Of a stretch of DNA of 64,000 nucleotides, positions 36,645-45,739 are shown piece after piece. Under the pieces are notes generated by a model that was not told the DNA's origin, did no database searches, and saw nothing but the letters and a program-made list of their open reading frames with translations. Source of the stretch: Leifsonia xyli subsp. xyli str. CTCB07 (GTDB lineage Bacteria; Actinomycetota; Actinomycetes; Actinomycetales; Microbacteriaceae); assembly GCF_000007665.1 (NCBI RefSeq), contig NC_006087.1:1426001-1490000 (forward strand), in the 5' to 3' direction. Positions within the stretch are counted from its first letter, which is position 1; every line of letters starts with the position of its first letter. The translations under genes were made by a program, and so were the position numbers.

Positions 36645-36718
36645 GGTGAGTAACGGGGCTTGAACCCGCGACCTCCTGGACCACAACCAGGCGCTCTACC
36701 AGCTGAGCTATACCCACC
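36645..36718 (-). tRNA. tRNA-His (anticodon GTG)
   Basis: The reverse strand folds into a full cloverleaf. The acceptor stem GTGGGTA pairs with TACTCAC with one G-T pair. The anticodon loop is TTGTGGT with GTG, and the T-loop is GGTTCAAGC. Position 73 is C and an extra G at the 5' end (G-1, 36718) pairs with it, both specific for tRNA-His. CCA is not encoded directly. It lies just downstream of orn, and a hairpin terminator follows. Confidence 0.95.
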
Positions 36719-36765
36719 ATGTCTCTCGCACGGTTCTTCGTCCCGTTCGAGGCAACCCAACGAGT

Positions 36766-37389
36766 CTAGCCCATTCGGGCGGTCCATTTTTCCACGATGG
36801 TCGCGGAGGCGGCCTGTGTCTGCTCCGTCGTCGGCCCGGGCTCGGCGACGAAGGCGGCTTTCCGGTAGTAGTCGAGCTCGCGCACCGACTCGAGGATGTC
36901 GGCGAGAGCGCGGTGGCCGCCGTTCTTCTCGGGTGCGTTGAAGTAGACGCGGGGGAACCAGCGGCGAGCCAGCTCCTTGATCGAGGAGACATCGACGTTG
37001 CGGTAATGGAGATGTGTGTCCAGGCGCGGCATGTACTTGGCGAGGAACATCCGGTCGGTGCCGATGGTGTTCCCGGCGAGCGGGGCCGTGCGGGCAGCCG
37101 GTGCGAACCTGAGGACGTACTCGAGCGCCTCGTACTCCGCTTCCGCGAGGCTGACGCCGCCGGGGATCTCCTCGATGAGGCCCGACGTGGTGTGCATCTC
37201 GCGGACGAAGTCATTCATATTGTCCAGTGCGGAGGCATCCGGCTTGATGACGATGCTCAGCCCCGGATCGAGGACATTCAAGTCGAAATCGGTGATGACC
37301 ACTGCGATCTCGACCAGTTCGTCGACCGCCAGGTCGAGGCCGGTCATCTCGCAGTCGATCCAGACGAGTCGATCCGAGGAGGTTGCCAT
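36766..37389 (-). CDS. orn: Oligoribonuclease
   Basis: The 207-residue 3'-5' exoribonuclease of the DEDDh family degrades short RNA pieces and pGpG. Motifs: [10 protein letters not shown] (first D and E), [10 protein letters not shown] (second D), and GGHRALADI with the catalytic H and last D. ATG 37389 is chosen because the conserved region starts a few residues later; longer in-frame extensions lack family similarity. The C-terminal extension after [10 protein letters not shown] is short and typical. It is transcribed toward tRNA-His. Confidence 0.95.
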   Translation of the reverse strand: MATSSDRLVWIDCEMTGLDLAVDELVEIAVVITDFDLNVLDPGLSIVIKPDASALDNMNDFVREMHTTSGLIEEIPGGVSLAEAEYEALEYVLRFAPAARTAPLAGNTIGTDRMFLAKYMPRLDTHLHYRNVDVSSIKELARRWFPRVYFNAPEKNGGHRALADILESVRELDYYRKAAFVAEPGPTTEQTQAASATIVEKWTARMG

Positions 37390-37399
37390 ACAGACGAGT

Positions 37400-38239
37400 C
37401 TAGTGCGGGCCCCCGAGGGCCTGCGGCGGCGATCCGAACCCGGGGCTCCGCGGCAGGAGGGCGCCCACCGGCAGCGGTTCCGGCCATTTGGGCCCCCTGC
37501 CATCGCCCAGCGAGACACGGCGCACTCGCCGGACCGCCCACGGCAGCGCGTAGACGCGCAGCCAGGTGCGGAACGGCACATCGGCGGGTTCGGGCTCGAA
37601 CGGCCCGGCCCCGTCTGTGGCCGTGCTCTCCGCGGAGGGGACGCCCAGGGTCTGCGCGACCCGGCTCGCGAGAAGCCGGTTCCCGCGGGCGCTCAAGTGC
37701 ATACGGTCGGCGGCCCACATCCCGGGGTCCTGGAACTCGCGCACGCCCCAGATGTCGAGCACCTGCGCGCGGTGGTCGCGCGCGATACTCCAGATGTTCG
37801 CACTGAACACCGCGGCACGACCGCGGAACGGCTTGAAGAAGAAGGCGAACTGCGGGTCGAAGAGGTTCGCCAGCAGCACCGTCGCCCCGGTCGCGCGAAG
37901 CCAACCCACCCCATCGGAGAGTTTCGCAGCCAGGGCGTCTGGGTCGGCGGCCGGACTCATCAGGTCGTTGCCCCCGATGAGCACCGAGACGAGGTCGGGA
38001 CGCAGCCGCACGGCCTCAGGGATCTGTTCGTCGACCACGTCTCCGATGCGACGGCCACGCACCGCGAGGTTGGCGAACTCGACCGTGCCGCCGGAGAGGC
38101 GCGCATCGACGTCGAGGATGCCCGCCAGGCGATCCGCCCAGCCCAGCCAGCTCCCCGTCCGACCAGGCGCCGCATCGCACAGCCCCTCGGTGATCGAGTC
38201 CCCGAGGGCAACATACCGGGTGAAAACGGTTCGGCTCAC
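37400..38239 (-). CDS. SGNH/GDSL-family hydrolase
   Basis: The protein of about 279 residues has the SGNH blocks: [12 protein letters not shown] with the catalytic serine, [23 protein letters not shown] with the asparagine, and [12 protein letters not shown] with the Asp-His pair. It probably hydrolyses esters; it has no signal peptide. GTG 38239 places the start shortly before the first motif, but an ATG at 38287 is also possible. It lies 10 bp upstream of orn on the same strand, so they may be cotranscribed. Confidence 0.85.
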   Translation of the reverse strand: MSRTVFTRYVALGDSITEGLCDAAPGRTGSWLGWADRLAGILDVDARLSGGTVEFANLAVRGRRIGDVVDEQIPEAVRLRPDLVSVLIGGNDLMSPAADPDALAAKLSDGVGWLRATGATVLLANLFDPQFAFFFKPFRGRAAVFSANIWSIARDHRAQVLDIWGVREFQDPGMWAADRMHLSARGNRLLASRVAQTLGVPSAESTATDGAGPFEPEPADVPFRTWLRVYALPWAVRRVRRVSLGDGRGPKWPEPLPVGALLPRSPGFGSPPQALGGPH

Positions 38240-38331
38240 AAGACGATTGTCGGTCGCCCGGGCGGCGATCGGACGGCGTGGGGGCATCCCCCAATGGCCA
38301 CCGGGAATTCGCCGGACGTACACTGAACTGT

Positions 38332-38631
38332 GTGGATGCGACACCGGCCGTTGACCCTTCCGTCACCGCGGGAGTGGCTCTCACTCTGTACACCTCGGCG
38401 TTCTGCGAGCCCTGCACGCGGACGCGCGCTGTCATCGCGGAGGCCGCACGCATCGCCCCGCGGCTGTCGGTGACGGAGCGAGATGTGGCTCGCTCGATCG
38501 AACTCGCGGAGGCTGACGGCATCCGCTCGACGCCGACTGTGATCGTGAACGCGGCCGATGGCACGGAGGTGTTCCACGCCGAGGGCGTCCCAACGCTGCA
38601 GCAGGTGCTGGCGGCGGCGAGGGCGGTCTGA
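38332..38631 (+). CDS. Thioredoxin/glutaredoxin-like protein
   Basis: The 99-residue product has a CxxC active site (FCEPC, C25 and C28), the strand-helix order of thioredoxins, and RSTPTVIVNAADG as the cis-proline loop. It would act as a small thiol-disulfide reductant. GTG 38332 gives a product without an odd extension. It is divergent from the SGNH hydrolase gene, with about 90 bp between. Confidence 0.8.
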   Translation: MDATPAVDPSVTAGVALTLYTSAFCEPCTRTRAVIAEAARIAPRLSVTERDVARSIELAEADGIRSTPTVIVNAADGTEVFHAEGVPTLQQVLAAARAV

Positions 38632-39023
38632 GGCACGCCCGGCACCGGAGATCCGGTCCCTCTCCCCTCCGCATCCGGACCGAAGCGGATTTGCCGTTGC
38701 GCACACGGCCTTCTCAGCGTTCGTGCCTGTTCTGTCCAGGATGAGCGCCTAAGGTCGTCAGCCGACGGCAGAGATCGCCGTCCGTGCTGCACCACGTCGC
38801 CCCTCCCCACCCCAACCATCCCGGGAGAGCGACGCCCCGAAACCCCGGTGCCTCGCACCCGCGCCACACGCCGCGCCTCGGACGGACCCCGTCAGCCGGG
38901 GCTTCCGCGCGTACCGGTGCGGTTCCAGCCTGTCAGCGAGCGCTCCCGCGGGAGCGCTCATCGCCGTGCCGCGCCCCGAACGGGCGTGTACCGGCGGGCA
39001 GGGAAGCCCAACCCAGGAAGCTT
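38632..39023 (+). promoter_or_regulatory. 392-bp structured leader before the transglycosylase-like gene
   Basis: No gene is visible. The segment contains a perfect 22-bp palindrome at 38938-38959 (GAGCGCTCCCG and its complement) and several other G/C-rich inverted repeats. In actinobacteria, cell-wall hydrolase genes often have long leaders with c-di-AMP (ydaO-type) riboswitches. The piece CCCCGTCAGCCGGGG near 38888 faintly resembles that motif, but the core is not convincing. Regulatory role is inferred from length only. Confidence 0.3.
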
Positions 39024-39776
39024 ATGCTCAGCAGTCTTCGTTCCACCTTCCGCAAGACCAACACCCCTCTCGCCAAAGTCGTCTCCGGGACCGTGGCTGT
39101 CCTCCTCTCCACGAGCCTGATCGCCCCGGCGATCGCACAGCAGCAGGCGAGCGAACGAGCCACCCGCGAACTCTCCGACTCGACCGGGCTGCACCGCGAA
39201 CAGCTCTCGGTGTACAAGGGCATCTGGCGCGACCGGCTCGAAACCGAAGCCAAGAACGCTCTCGCGGGCGCCGAGCAGACCGTGCAGGCGAACGCCGCGA
39301 AGGCGGATGCGAGCGCGGCGAAGACGATGATGGCCAGCCTCACCGGCTACACGAAGCTGGACGATTCCCAGCTCCGTGTCAGCATCGACAGGACCAACGC
39401 AGCCAGCGCCGCGCTCGCTGCGGCCGGCGCGGAGGCCGACCGTCTCGCAGAAGCGGCCGCCGCGAACACCCCGGAGGGCGCGAAGACCACGGCCCGCCGT
39501 CTCGCCGCCGGCGCCTACGGCTGGGGCGATGCCCAGTTCCAGTGCCTCAGCGACCTGTGGCAGAAGGAGTCCGGCTGGAACTACAGAGCGTCCAACGGAT
39601 CGAGCGGCGCAACCGGGATCCCGCAGGCCCTCCCGGGCAGCAAGATGGCGGCCTTCGGCTCCGACTGGGCCGACAACGCCACCACACAGATCGAGTGGGG
39701 TCTGCACTACATCGAACGGGGCTACGGCACGCCGTGCTCGGCATGGGGTCACTCGCAGCCGGTCGGCTGGTATTGA
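39024..39776 (+). CDS. Secreted lytic transglycosylase-like cell wall protein
   Basis: The 250-residue protein has a signal peptide (VVSGTVAVLLSTSLIAPAIA, cleavage near AQQ), a helical, alanine-rich middle region, and a C-terminal domain of about 80 residues: FQCLSDLWQKESGWNYRASN with a catalytic-type glutamate, SGATGIPQALPGSKMAAFG, and WGLHYIERGYGTPCSAWGH. This is the transglycosylase/Apf-like domain of actinobacterial wall hydrolases. ATG 39024 follows AGGAAG. Its long leader suggests RNA-level control. Confidence 0.8.
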   Translation: MLSSLRSTFRKTNTPLAKVVSGTVAVLLSTSLIAPAIAQQQASERATRELSDSTGLHREQLSVYKGIWRDRLETEAKNALAGAEQTVQANAAKADASAAKTMMASLTGYTKLDDSQLRVSIDRTNAASAALAAAGAEADRLAEAAAANTPEGAKTTARRLAAGAYGWGDAQFQCLSDLWQKESGWNYRASNGSSGATGIPQALPGSKMAAFGSDWADNATTQIEWGLHYIERGYGTPCSAWGHSQPVGWY

Positions 39777-39833
39777 CCGCTGGCGCTGACCGGTCGAACA
39801 GAGCGCTGACCCGGGGCCGGTAGACTCACGCGA

Positions 39834-40037
39834 GTGAGCACCGGCCTCGTCATCCACGACACGCATCTCGTGGGCAGCGTCACCCGCCCGGTGGCCGAGA
39901 GCGTCCCCTCCGCCGTCTGCAATCGCCTCCGAGAGCGGATGGAGCTCAGCCCGGACGGCGAGGCCAGGTCGTGCCTCCGCCACGGCGGCATGGAGGAGCA
40001 ACGCATCGCGCGAACCGCGGTCGCCGGAGCCCGATGA
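39834..40037 (+). CDS. Small hypothetical protein coupled to metallopeptidase gene
   Basis: A 67-residue frame from GTG 39834 reads STGLVIHDTHLVGSVTRPVA and RLRERMELSPDGEARSCLR. Its stop overlaps the next start (ATGA), the mark of a coupled pair. I do not recognise the family. The composition is coding-like and charged, with no membrane segment. Confidence 0.55.
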   Translation: MSTGLVIHDTHLVGSVTRPVAESVPSAVCNRLRERMELSPDGEARSCLRHGGMEEQRIARTAVAGAR

Positions 40038-40390
40038 TGCCGCTCGACCTCGACGAGGACGCCTTCGAGGCGCTCGTCACCGATGAACTGGACCGACTGC
40101 CCGACGAGATGGTCGACAGACTCGACAATGTGGTGTTCGTCGTCGACGACCGTCCAGAGGACGGGACGCTTGACCTCCTCGGCCTGTACGACGGCGTCGC
40201 ACTGACCGATCGCGACCGCTACGGGTTCGGCGAGATGCCGAACCGCATCATCCTCTACCGGGAGTCACTGCTCGCGATCTGCGCCGACGAGGAGGAGTTG
40301 CGCGAGGAGATCCACATCACGCTCGTACATGAGATCGCGCACTACTACGGAATCGACGACGACCGCCTGCACGAACTCGGCTGGGCCTAG
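40034..40390 (+). CDS. Zincin-like metallopeptidase family protein
   Basis: The 118-residue product has an HExxH zinc motif (LVHEIAHYYGIDDDRLHELG), preceded by an acidic N-terminal half (LDEDAFEALVTDELDRLPDE). It matches the small actinobacterial metallopeptidase family with minigluzincin-like fold. ATG 40034 overlaps the previous stop; a second ATG at 40037 is equally possible. Substrate unknown; probably cytoplasmic. Confidence 0.85.
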   Translation: MMPLDLDEDAFEALVTDELDRLPDEMVDRLDNVVFVVDDRPEDGTLDLLGLYDGVALTDRDRYGFGEMPNRIILYRESLLAICADEEELREEIHITLVHEIAHYYGIDDDRLHELGWA

Positions 40391-40656
40391 AAGACCGGAT
40401 TCCGGTCGTCGCGATCCGCCTCCACCGGGTCGCTGTCCACCGCATCGAAACGGTACATCACATGGCGCTCGCCGTTCACCGTGCGCTCCTCACCGGCGAC
40501 GTACCAGAACAGGGACTCCAGCCCCTCGACCGCGGCGACCGCACTGAGGCGCTCATCCGCCTTCCCTCCCACCAGATAGCGGCGCTCGGCGGTGCCGGCC
40601 AGCGGGCCGTCCGCGTACTCGACGATTTACTCCGGGTCGGGGTGTGTCTCGCTCAT
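40387..40656 (-). pseudogene. Conserved hypothetical protein, early nonsense codon
   Basis: ATG 40656 overlaps the stop of the kinase gene upstream (ATGA). The frame reads SETHPDPE, then TAA at 40629-40627, then continues open as IVEYADGPLAGTAERRYLVG, LSAVAAVEGLESLFWYVAGE and HVMYRFDAVDSDPVE to 40387. Without the stop it would be an 89-residue actinobacterial protein of unknown function. One base change explains the lesion. Confidence 0.65.
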
Positions 40657-41276
40657 GGCGCCACCGTAGTCCCCGCGGGCGGGTGGCAAGAGAAAAAGAG
40701 CGGCCAGCCGGTCACGTCGAGACGCAAGTCGGCGGCGGCGCGGGGGTCCTCGCGGGCGAGGTAGCGCTCGAAGTCTCTCTGCCAGCCATCCCAGTGCGTC
40801 ACGAATGTCTCGCCGTCGCGGTCGAGCGCGCGCTCCTTCCGCAGCGCGTCGTCCGCGTCCAGCCAGAGCCGGAGGTGCGCCCACGGGACGCTGCGCCGCG
40901 CGAGCGTGCCGCACCCCTCGACCACGACCGGCCCCGGCCCCTCGACACTCTGCCACTCGCCGGGCTCCCCTGCGGCCCAGTCCCAGCGCCGCCAACGCCC
41001 GCGGCCGGTGCGCGCGAGCGGCCCGAGGAGGGTCTCGGAGAGACCGGCGCTCGCGGCGTCGAGGCCGCCCCAGCCCGGGTAGAGGTCGTCCATGCGGATG
41101 AGGCGCACGGTTTCGCCGCCCGGCCAGCACGCGACGAGCAGGTCGGCGAGCGTGCTCTTTCCCGCACCGCTCGGGCCGTCGATGAGCACGACCGGGATGC
41201 GGACGCCATCCGCCGCCGCCGCGACGCGGGCGAGCAGCGTGTCCCGGGCTGCCGTGCGTTCAGCCCCCCAGGACAT
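40653..41276 (-). CDS. P-loop uridine-kinase-like protein
   Basis: The 207-residue protein has Walker A IDGPSGAGKS, then LIRMDDLYPGW, as in uridine kinases and phosphoribulokinases, and PVVVEGCGTLARR, the Walker B-like strand. It phosphorylates a small molecule, perhaps a nucleoside or pantothenate-like substrate. ATG 41276 overlaps the end of ecfT by 17 bp, and its stop overlaps the next start. Being in the ykoE operon, it could act on an imported thiamine precursor, but this is inference. Confidence 0.75.
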   Translation of the reverse strand: MSWGAERTAARDTLLARVAAAADGVRIPVVLIDGPSGAGKSTLADLLVACWPGGETVRLIRMDDLYPGWGGLDAASAGLSETLLGPLARTGRGRWRRWDWAAGEPGEWQSVEGPGPVVVEGCGTLARRSVPWAHLRLWLDADDALRKERALDRDGETFVTHWDGWQRDFERYLAREDPRAAADLRLDVTGWPLFFSCHPPAGTTVAP

Positions 41277-42039
41277 TCCAGCTCCCCACTGCGATCGCCG
41301 CCGAGGCCGCCGAGGCCGCGACGAGCACTGCGATCGCCAGTGCCGCCGCGTCCCGCCCACGGAACACGGACGGTCGCGCCCAGGTACGCGGTCCGGGGGC
41401 TCCGAAGCCGCGCGCCTCCATCGCTGTCGCGAGCTTCGCGCCGCGCCGGATCGACAGCACGAACAGGGCGAAGGTCTGCCCGAGGAAGCGCCGTACCGCA
41501 CCCGATTCGGCCACTCCGCGTGCCCGCCGCGCGAGTGTCAGGGCACGCCAGTCGTCCGCGAACAGCCCGACCAACCGGAGCCCGGCGAGCGCCCCGAGCA
41601 CGAAACGCGCCGGCAGTCTCAGCACTTGAGCGAGCCCGTCTGCGAGGTCGGTCGGATCGATGGTGACGAACAGGAGCACCGCAGGCAGTCCGATCGCCAG
41701 GATGCGCAGCACCGTCGAGATCCCCAGCAGCAGCGACCCGTCGCTCACCTCCACCGCCCACCAGTGCAGGTAGACCGTCCCGCTGGTCCGCCCGTAGAGC
41801 GCGGTTGTGAGCCCGGCGAGCGGCGCTGCGATGAGCAACGGGGCCAGCCGCGGCAACATTGCGCGACCCGGGAGGCGCGCGAAGCACAGCAGCGCCAGTT
41901 CCAGTCCGAGCGCGACCGCAGCGGAGACCGGGTCGATCGACAGCAGCAGCACGGTCGTCACGATCAACGCCGCGCCGAGCTTCGAGACCGGATTCAGAGT
42001 TGCGAGCGGTCCCTGCCGCACCGGCTCCGCGACGCTCAT
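41260..42039 (-). CDS. ECF transporter T component
   Basis: The 259-residue CbiQ/EcfT-type membrane protein has an N-terminal LNPVSKLGAAL motif, several helices, and the two coupling-helix signatures: LARRARGVAESG and AMEARGFGA. It links the ATPase subunits to the substrate-binding protein. ATG 42039 overlaps the ATPase gene stop. It is the third gene of the TPP-riboswitch operon, corresponding to YkoC. Confidence 0.9.
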   Translation of the reverse strand: MSVAEPVRQGPLATLNPVSKLGAALIVTTVLLLSIDPVSAAVALGLELALLCFARLPGRAMLPRLAPLLIAAPLAGLTTALYGRTSGTVYLHWWAVEVSDGSLLLGISTVLRILAIGLPAVLLFVTIDPTDLADGLAQVLRLPARFVLGALAGLRLVGLFADDWRALTLARRARGVAESGAVRRFLGQTFALFVLSIRRGAKLATAMEARGFGAPGPRTWARPSVFRGRDAAALAIAVLVAASAASAAIAVGSWNVLGG

Positions 42040-43553
42040 GCGATGGCTCCGGCCGCCGCATCCACACGGAGCTCCCCCGCACCGATCGCCGCCGCGAAGT
42101 CGAGGTCGTGTGTCGCGGCGACCACCGCGTGCCCCTCCTCGCGCAGCCTGGCGATGGTGGCGACCAGTCCACGCCAGGTGTTCGCGTCCTGTCCGAACGT
42201 CGGCTCGTCCAGCATCAGGATGCGGGGCCGTGTCGCCAGCGCGGTCGCCACCGACAGCCGCCTTTTCTGCCCGCCGGAGAGGGTGAACGGGTTAGCGTCC
42301 GCGAGGGGGGCGAGGCCCAGGCTGTCCAGCAGGCCCTCAACGCGGGCGGCGACCTCCGCATCCGGAAGCCGCAGGGCGCGCGGGCCGGCGGCGAGTTCGT
42401 CGCGGACCGTCGCCACGAGGAACTGGTGCTCCGGGTTCTGGAAGACGCTGCCGATGCGGGTGAGCAGCTGGCCCGAGCGCCAGGATGCCGGGTCGGGTCC
42501 GGCGCCGTCCGCGAGGGCGGGCTCAGCGGTGAGCGTTCCGCCGAGCGGTGGCACCAGGCCGGCGAGCGCGAGCGCGAGGGTGGACTTACCCGCGCCAGTG
42601 CGCCCGGTGAGCGCGAGCGCCGATCCTTCTGCGATGTCGAGGGAGGCGCGCAGCGGCAGCGGCGGGACCGGGGCGGCCCTCCGGATTCGGCGCTTTCCGC
42701 CCGTCGCCCCCCGCCCCCGTCCGACCCGGAGGTCGCGGGCAGTGAGGAGGCCGGCCCCCTCGGCCCCGACAGGCGCCGTGGGCAGCGGTTGGCTCGGAAG
42801 CCAGACTCCCGCCCGCCGGAGCTCACCCGCGGTGTCCGCCAGCACCTGGTCCGGCACGCCGTCCGCCAGCGTCCCGCCGTCTGCGGCGAGCACGACGACG
42901 CGGTCCACGAGGTCCCGCCAGACGCCCACGCGGTGCTCCACGACGATCAGGGTCGCCCCGCTCGCAGCGACGGCCGAGCCGACGGCCTCCCGAACCCCCC
43001 GCGCCCCTTCGGGATCGAGGTTCGCCGTCGGCTCGTCGAGCAGCAGCAGCCCCGGCCGCATCGCGAGCAGCCCCGCGAGCGCCAGCCGCTGCTTCTGCCC
43101 GCCGGAGAGCTCCGCCGTGGGATGGCTCAGCGGCACATCGAGGCCGACCTCGCCGAGCGCCCGCTTCACACGCGGCCAGATGTCCGCCGGGGGCACGCAC
43201 AGGTTCTCGCACGCGAAGGCGACATCGTCGCCGACCCGGGCGAGGATGACCTGCGCATCCGGGTCCTGGAGCAGAAGTCCGGCGCGTCCGTGCGCAGCCG
43301 CGGGCAGCCGCCCGTCCAGCCGGAGGTCGCCCTCCGCTTCGCCGTCATCGTCGCCGCCCAGCACGCCAGCGAGCCCCCCGAGTACCGTCGACTTCCCCGC
43401 GCCGGACGCGCCGAGGAGCAGGACCCGCTCGCCCGGCTCGACGCTCAGCGTCAGACCGCGCACCGCCCAGGCGCGCCGTCCGGCGTAGCGCCAGCCCCAA
43501 TCGTCGGCCCGAACCGCGACCGCGGGTGGCCTCGCCGGGGTCGTCTCCGGCAC
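42036..43553 (-). CDS. ECF transporter fused double ATPase
   Basis: The 505-residue protein joins two ATPase domains. First: Walker A GASGAGKST, signature LSGGQKQR, Walker B LLLLDEPTANLD. Second: Walker A GRTGAGKST, signature LSGGQKRR, Walker B ILMLDEPTFGQD. It powers uptake by YkoE-type transporters and corresponds to YkoD. GTG 43553 lies 5 bp after the ykoE stop and gives a product starting PETTPARPPAVAVR. The second domain contains a Gly/Arg-rich linker before it (RGRGATGGKRR). Confidence 0.92.
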   Translation of the reverse strand: MPETTPARPPAVAVRADDWGWRYAGRRAWAVRGLTLSVEPGERVLLLGASGAGKSTVLGGLAGVLGGDDDGEAEGDLRLDGRLPAAAHGRAGLLLQDPDAQVILARVGDDVAFACENLCVPPADIWPRVKRALGEVGLDVPLSHPTAELSGGQKQRLALAGLLAMRPGLLLLDEPTANLDPEGARGVREAVGSAVAASGATLIVVEHRVGVWRDLVDRVVVLAADGGTLADGVPDQVLADTAGELRRAGVWLPSQPLPTAPVGAEGAGLLTARDLRVGRGRGATGGKRRIRRAAPVPPLPLRASLDIAEGSALALTGRTGAGKSTLALALAGLVPPLGGTLTAEPALADGAGPDPASWRSGQLLTRIGSVFQNPEHQFLVATVRDELAAGPRALRLPDAEVAARVEGLLDSLGLAPLADANPFTLSGGQKRRLSVATALATRPRILMLDEPTFGQDANTWRGLVATIARLREEGHAVVAATHDLDFAAAIGAGELRVDAAAGAIA

Positions 43554-43558
43554 CGCGC

Positions 43559-44173
43559 TCAGACCCGGCCCTCGCGCCCGGTCGCGAACCGGTCGAGCGC
43601 TCCCGTCTTCGCCAGCGCCCGGACGAGGGCCCACGACCCGAGACCTGCGACGACGACACCGGAGGTCGTGGTCGTGACCGTGTAGACGATGGCGAAGCCC
43701 GGCCCCACCCCGGGATACGAATAGAACAGGTCGAGCACCGACTCGGCGAGTCCCGCCCCCGCGCCCGCGAGGAGAGCTGGCGGCAGCGTCCACTTGGCGT
43801 AGAGGAACAGTGCGAAGACGATCTCAGCGCCGAGCCCCTGGACGACGCCGGAGAACAGGGTCGCGAAACCCCACTGCGTCCCGACGAGCATAGAGACGAC
43901 GGCGGCGACCACCTCGCCGTAGAGTGCAGCGCCCGGCTTCCGCACGATGAGCGCGACGAGCACCCCGGCGAACAGCCAGGGGCCGTTCAGGATGCCCTGG
44001 AAGCTGGGCAGAAGAGCCGTGACCGGGCCCGACAACGGGTTCCAGGCCTGGCCCCAGGCCCAGAAGACGACACCGGATGCGACGGCGACCACACTGGCGA
44101 CGACGATGTCGACGACCCGCCAGCGGACGACGCGCACCGGGCGGGCTACGAGGGGTGGAACAGTTGCATGCAC
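43559..44173 (-). CDS. ykoE: ECF transporter S component, YkoE family (thiamine/HMP)
   Basis: The 204-residue protein with about six helices has the YkoE features GPWLFAGVLVALIVRKPGAA, GTQWGFATLFSGVVQGLGAE and YPGVGPGFAIVYTVT. It binds thiamine or its pyrimidine precursor HMP. GTG 44173 is preferred because AGAAGGGG stands about 8 nt upstream, while the earlier ATG at 44206 lies almost inside the riboswitch. The TPP riboswitch immediately upstream supports the substrate. Confidence 0.88.
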   Translation of the reverse strand: MHATVPPLVARPVRVVRWRVVDIVVASVVAVASGVVFWAWGQAWNPLSGPVTALLPSFQGILNGPWLFAGVLVALIVRKPGAALYGEVVAAVVSMLVGTQWGFATLFSGVVQGLGAEIVFALFLYAKWTLPPALLAGAGAGLAESVLDLFYSYPGVGPGFAIVYTVTTTTSGVVVAGLGSWALVRALAKTGALDRFATGREGRV

Positions 44174-44220
44174 TTTCGTGCCCCTTCTCTCCAGAAACGA
44201 GGGCACGGGATCGCGAGTAG

Positions 44221-44308
44221 CCTCCCTGCGCTGGCATGACCCAGATCAGGTTCGACGGTCGAAGCTTGGATAAGCTTCCTCTCAGCCCGGCTCACCGGAC
44301 TCCCGTGT
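44221..44308 (-). promoter_or_regulatory. TPP riboswitch (THI element)
   Basis: On the - strand, 44308 to 44221 reads CACGGGAGTCCGGTGAGCCG, then GGCTGAGAGG, a variable arm with AAGCTT, then CGAACCTGATCTGGGTCATG and CCAGCGCAGGGAGG. The CTGAGA and CCTGATCTGGGT...GCGCAGGGA elements are the invariant core. It should switch off the operon when thiamine pyrophosphate is plentiful. Confidence 0.95.
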
Positions 44309-44385
44309 TCAGAAGCCAGTGTAGTCGGATTCGGAAGGAGGAGTCCCTACTTCTTGAGAGCGCGGATGACCCGCGACCATCCGTG

Positions 44386-44679
44386 TCAGGCCACCCAGAC
44401 GAACGGGATGCCGACCGCCAGCAGAGTGATCAGGTTCGGCCGGAACCGCACTCCGGCCTCATCACTCACGTAAGCGCCGAAAGGAACGGCCACGCCGCCC
44501 CCACCGCCACCCCCGGAGCGGCCGGGGCCGTCCTCGTCGTCGCCCACAGAGCCGCCGAAGCCGAACTTCACCGCCGCGACCGGGACGATCGTCGTGCCAT
44601 CCACCACGACCGGCTCCCCGTAAACAGATTTCACACCGGAGGAGCTCAACGTCTCCGCGAGTTTGAGTGAGATGTTCAT
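44386..44679 (-). CDS. GerW/YtfJ-family protein
   Basis: The 97-residue protein has the YtfJ pattern: SSGVKSVYGEPVVVDGTTIV, PVAAVKFGFGGS, a glycine run, and GVAVPFGAYVSDEAG, ending in a short hydrophobic segment (ITLLAVGIPFVWV). In spore formers the family is found in spores; actinobacteria without spores keep it with unknown role. It lies upstream of the TPP-controlled operon on the same strand but with its own unit. Confidence 0.75.
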   Translation of the reverse strand: MNISLKLAETLSSSGVKSVYGEPVVVDGTTIVPVAAVKFGFGGSVGDDEDGPGRSGGGGGGGVAVPFGAYVSDEAGVRFRPNLITLLAVGIPFVWVA

Positions 44680-44784
44680 GTCCTCACCGTACCCCGCTGG
44701 TTCTCCGAGCGGCCAGGCTGGTTCTCACGGCGCACCCAGCCTTCGCACCGGTTTCTCCACGGAACGGCTAGGGATAATCGTCCC

Positions 44785-45702
44785 GTGCCCCTCCGCCCTC
44801 CCCGCCTCCGCCCGCGCGGTCTGCTGACGGGGATCGCGGCACTCGCGGTCGGCGCTCTGCTGCTGTGGCACAGGACGCTGCCCGACATCGCCGGATCGGC
44901 ATCCCTCGTCGAGACTTTCCTGCCCTGGGGAGGCGCGCTCCTCATCGTGCTCGGGGCGGTCGCGCTGCTGCGGCTCTCACTCGTCGCCGGGCTGGCCGTG
45001 GCGGCGGCGATGGCCGTCTGGTGGTCGGCCTTCGGCGTCGCTGCGCTGCCGGCGATGAATGGCGGCGCCCCACGGTTCACGGTCGTGAGTGAGAACATCC
45101 GGGCACAGAACCCGCAGGCATCCGCGATCGCGGAGGGCCTCGCTTCGCGCTCTCCCGATCTCATCACCCTGCAAGAGCTCGACGCCACGACGCGCCCGGC
45201 CGTCGAATCCGCCCTCGCCGGCCGCTACCCCCACCACATCGTCGTGGGCACCGTCGGTCTCTGGAGCAGATACGAACTGACCGGCGAAGAGCCGCTGAGC
45301 CTCGGCCTCGGCTGGAACCGCGCCCTCCGTGTCGATGTCGCCACGCCGGGCGCCACGACCCGGGTCTACACCGTCCACCTCGCATCGATGCGTCCCGGCG
45401 AACACCAGGAGCGTGACCGGATGCTGGCCGAACTGCGGAACACGATCGCCGCCGACACGGCCGAGCATCTCCTCGTCATCGGCGATTTCAACGCCGCCAG
45501 CACCGACCACTCGCTCAGCCCTCTCCTGGCCGAGCTCGACGAGCAGCCGGACAGCAGCCTCGGCCTCGGCTTCAGCTGGCCGGCGGTTTTCCCCGTCGCC
45601 CGGCTCGACCACGCCCTCACCCGCGGCCTCACCGTCTCCGTCAGCACCGTGCTCCCGGCGAACGGCAGCGATCACCGCGGCATCCTCGTCGGTCTGCGCT
45701 GA
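44785..45702 (+). CDS. Membrane-anchored endonuclease/exonuclease/phosphatase-family protein
   Basis: The 305-residue protein has three N-terminal membrane helices (about residues 12-90) and a C-terminal EEP domain: VVSENIRAQN, ITLQELDATT, VHLASMRPGEH, LVIGDFNAAS and NGSDHRGIL, covering the metal and catalytic residues. It probably hydrolyses a phosphodiester outside the membrane. GTG 44785 has no clear ribosome-binding site; the leader may be short. The frame is intact, unlike the EEP gene at 32443. Confidence 0.85.
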   Translation: MPLRPPRLRPRGLLTGIAALAVGALLLWHRTLPDIAGSASLVETFLPWGGALLIVLGAVALLRLSLVAGLAVAAAMAVWWSAFGVAALPAMNGGAPRFTVVSENIRAQNPQASAIAEGLASRSPDLITLQELDATTRPAVESALAGRYPHHIVVGTVGLWSRYELTGEEPLSLGLGWNRALRVDVATPGATTRVYTVHLASMRPGEHQERDRMLAELRNTIAADTAEHLLVIGDFNAASTDHSLSPLLAELDEQPDSSLGLGFSWPAVFPVARLDHALTRGLTVSVSTVLPANGSDHRGILVGLR

Positions 45703-45739
45703 CGGACGCGCAGCCCACGCCGGAACACTCGACCCGGGC

